Shown: positions 62,201 to 64,000 of the stretch, in pieces
Position numbering within the stretch: the first letter of the stretch is position 1
Layout: every line of letters starts with the position of its first letter
Assembly: GCF_023101765.2 (NCBI RefSeq)
Contig: NC_064242.1
Coordinates: 5,010,327-5,074,326, forward strand
Direction of reading: 5' to 3'
Length of the DNA stretch: 64,000 bases
DNA from: Spodoptera frugiperda
Lineage: Eukaryota > Arthropoda > Insecta > Lepidoptera > Noctuidae
Notes under the pieces: generated by a model
The model's input: the letters and a program-made list of their open reading frames with translations, nothing else
Databases searched by the model: none
Told to the model about the DNA's origin: nothing
Position numbers and translations under genes: made by a program

Positions 62201-63834
62201 AGTAAACAGCGGCACTTTAAAAATGCAGTTAAAAGTTATAATTGTTTTAAGTGACAATAACAACTACTTGTAATATGAGTGTCGTTAGTCGAGTGGTCTG
62301 GTAACTTCGATTACCCAGCTAAAGGTATTGGATTCGATTTTCAGTTGAGACAAAATTGGAATTTCGATTCAAAATCTGTATAATTGTTAAGATTCTAAAT
62401 AATTTTCCGTTACATTTAGATTGTAGTCGGCCGCAAAAATAATGAAAGATAAAAGAAAATTTAAGATTCTTTAGGATTGGTGCCTACACAGATAAATTCG
62501 GTCCTAAGATCCGCTAAATTGTAATGTATTTTTTTATCCCTAAATTCTTTCGAGACAATTTGATGTGTCAAGTTGAAAAATTTATGAATGAACATTTATT
62601 CTTTTTTTATAATGAAAGCTATTTTTAATGCGTGAAGTAGGTAACTGGTTATTAAGGAAATGTAGGTTTTTATCACAATTTTAACGGTAAATAAAGAGCA
62701 CATTACAATAAACTTTAGAAGTAGTGTTCAAGTCAAACGGCGCAACTCAACAAATAGAATCTCACAAAGTGGGATTATAACTGACCTAAAAGGTCTATTA
62801 AAATACATGTTTGTTCGTAGAGTACCTTGGAAACAAAGCACAATGAAAAGTTGAATATTTTTGTATTAAATATAATGTACATTGTAAGTACATACAATGT
62901 AAGTAGCAAAATTTTTGAAGTTGAAACTAAAATTTTATGGGATAAAGGAAGAGTTACGTTAGTTATGTTTACGGGCCTACAAAGCCAAGAAATTTAAAAA
63001 AAAATTCAAGCTTTCAAGCACAAAAATAATTTTCGGATGCCTGTAGAAATATACGTTCTGGCAAAGTTCCAAAAGTGTGCTAACGTCACCATTTCACTAA
63101 TCTAGACGACCATAACTTAGACACAAAAATAGGAAGTATTATTTTAACTGTCTAGACTCCCAGTGCCTTTGAAAGTAATTAAAAAAGTATACCTACCTTA
63201 GAAAAACTTCTATCAATAGTAATATCACCTCAGTTATAAATATTGCAATTGTTTTTAGCGATAGGACCAAAATATTTTTATTGGTCTTTTACTGGTCCTT
63301 CTGGATTATATCCAGTGCACAATGAAATTGACGTCACGATACTGTCAGTTAGGTGCTACCAATCCTGTCAGTTTGGAAGCGTTAGGTTGAAAATTCCAGT
63401 TGTCGGCTATACGCCAAATTCTAACGCGTTCAAAAGTTTGTGAGCGACGGCTAAAAATGTCAGCACTATGCAGCCATAGTGGAAAATGCACCTCCACAGG
63501 GCAGCCCCTGTGAAGGTACTTTTTCCAACGTTTTTGCGAATAAACAGCTATTTTGTAATTTAATGGACTCCAAAATATGAAACGGAATGAAATAAATTTT
63601 GAAAAACACAAGATTTGAATTTAGTCCAAATAAGCTAATTGCAAATTTTTCAAAAATTAGGATAAAAAAGTAGGTATTTCGAAATAAAAGCAACTTATCA
63701 CTATTAACACCACTAAAACTTGAACACTGCACTTTTAACGCAACACTATTTAATATTCGCATACTTTAGTTAAAATCCTTGAAAAGATGCATTTAAGCGA
63801 TGTATTTAATCACTAATCTTACCTTAGCGATCAT
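59282..63834 (-). CDS. Gly/Tyr/Ser-rich cuticle protein with VAPVV core, 164 residues
   Basis: Exon 1 63834-63823 (MIAK), exon 2 59764-59282 beginning FVAVICLFGLTRASG; joined, these make a good signal peptide. The mature part has GLGYSSGIGYGSGYGYGG, an Ala/Val core (YTAPVVAKTIVAAPVIKAVV, PAVSYAPAISTVSRY) and a GYGYGSGYGHGAKYLW end, so it combines both styles of the cluster. The intron is 4058 bp, far longer than the 0.08-0.5 kb introns of the other members, and holds a LINE tail and repeats. The exon 1 assignment rests on a perfect GT donor, phase 0, the MxxK pattern and a TATA box; no other such exon was found nearer. Minus-strand AATAAA at 59156-59151. Confidence 0.85.
59770..60440. other. 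Intron sequence, nothing recognised
   Basis: AT-rich; no repeat recognised. Confidence 0.4.
60449..60640 (+). repeat. Dispersed repeat fragment in the long intron
   Basis: TAGCGACCAGCCCCAGCTTC, CTCTTGAATCGCTCTATC and GCGACTTTGTTTTATACTA are the ordered blocks of a retroposon 3' region widespread in moths, probably RTE-like (inference). Confidence 0.65.
60641..61255. other. Intron sequence, nothing recognised
   Basis: AT-rich; TTGTTATTTAAATCCAC at 60734 and GTGGATTTAAATAACAA at 60793 form a 17-bp inverted pair about 40 bp apart. Confidence 0.5.
61258..61410 (+). mobile_element. R1-like LINE 3' tail in the long intron
   Basis: AATCCGGAGCTGCGGACAAC, GGAGTAGAAATGGGGTGGTT and CAAGGTGGGAGAAGTCATAT match the tail; diverged. 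Confidence 0.82.
61411..63822. other. Remaining long intron, little recognised
   Basis: A decayed tRNA-like SINE head at about 62281-62350 (TTAGTCGAGTGGTCTGG, ATTGGATTCGATTTTC). Otherwise AT-rich without supported genes. Confidence 0.4.
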
Positions 63835-63892
63835 TTTGATGTGGATTCTTGGAATATAATGCGTTGAATGTTAGGCAAACGAAAAATGTCAG

Positions 63893-63900
63893 CTTATATA
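63893..63900 (-). promoter_or_regulatory. TATA box of the 63.8 kb gene
   Basis: TATATAAG on the minus strand, 59 bp before the exon 1 ATG at 63834, the same layout as the other cluster genes. Confidence 0.7.
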
Positions 63901-64000
63901 TTATACGAAATCTCAGGAAACAAAGTGGCCTCGCTATTGTCAAGTTTCTAGGTAATTTTAGTAAAATGGCGCATAATCGTATTACAAATGGTGTGCATAA

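Overview
The window is nuclear DNA of a moth, probably a noctuid (inference). The evidence is large AT-rich introns and spacers, insect-type genes with GT-AG introns, many copies of tRNA-derived SINEs and of one non-LTR retrotransposon tail of the kinds common in noctuids, and a tandem cluster of alanine/proline/valine-rich cuticle protein genes. No bacterial, organellar or viral gene was recognised.

Left part (0.5-19.7 kb): two conserved single-copy genes stand head to head. Cdk8, the kinase of the Mediator complex, lies on the minus strand. All eight coding exons can be traced and they join to a 463-residue protein. An N4BP2-like gene lies on the plus strand. Its eight coding exons join to 1180 residues with CUE-like segments, a P-loop kinase domain, DUF1771 and a C-terminal Smr domain. 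Its TAG stop is followed in frame by 129 more open codons, which is the most interesting coding anomaly here. The 3.2 kb between the two start codons holds a near-perfect 80-nt foldback and a 464-bp MITE built from many copies of its own terminal motif.

Middle (19.7-30.8 kb): no confident gene. This stretch holds N4BP2-like 3' flank, a hAT-like MITE, a composite dispersed repeat with a long T/A microsatellite, and several retrotransposon tails.

Right part (30.9-63.9 kb): nine cuticle-type secreted protein genes. Each has a 12-nt first coding exon encoding M-x-x-K/Q, a phase-0 intron, one large second exon that completes the signal peptide, and a TATA box close upstream. Four are on the plus strand (30.9, 36.4, 41.1, 44.8 kb) and five on the minus strand (47.4, 49.6, 54.0, 56.9, 63.8 kb), so the two groups converge at 46 kb. 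Seven are A/P/V/Y-rich proteins ending in YGW, one of them (36.4 kb) a divergent 641-residue repeat protein. The last two are Gly/Tyr-rich. Four genes share a 19-bp promoter element at a fixed 14 bp from the TATA box. They probably form a co-regulated, gene-converting cuticle cluster (inference).

Mobile DNA is dense: at least ten copies of one R1-like LINE tail, two SINE families, three MITEs with inverted ends, a LINE insertion with 14-bp target duplications, and a truncated duplicate of one cuticle gene's 3' end.
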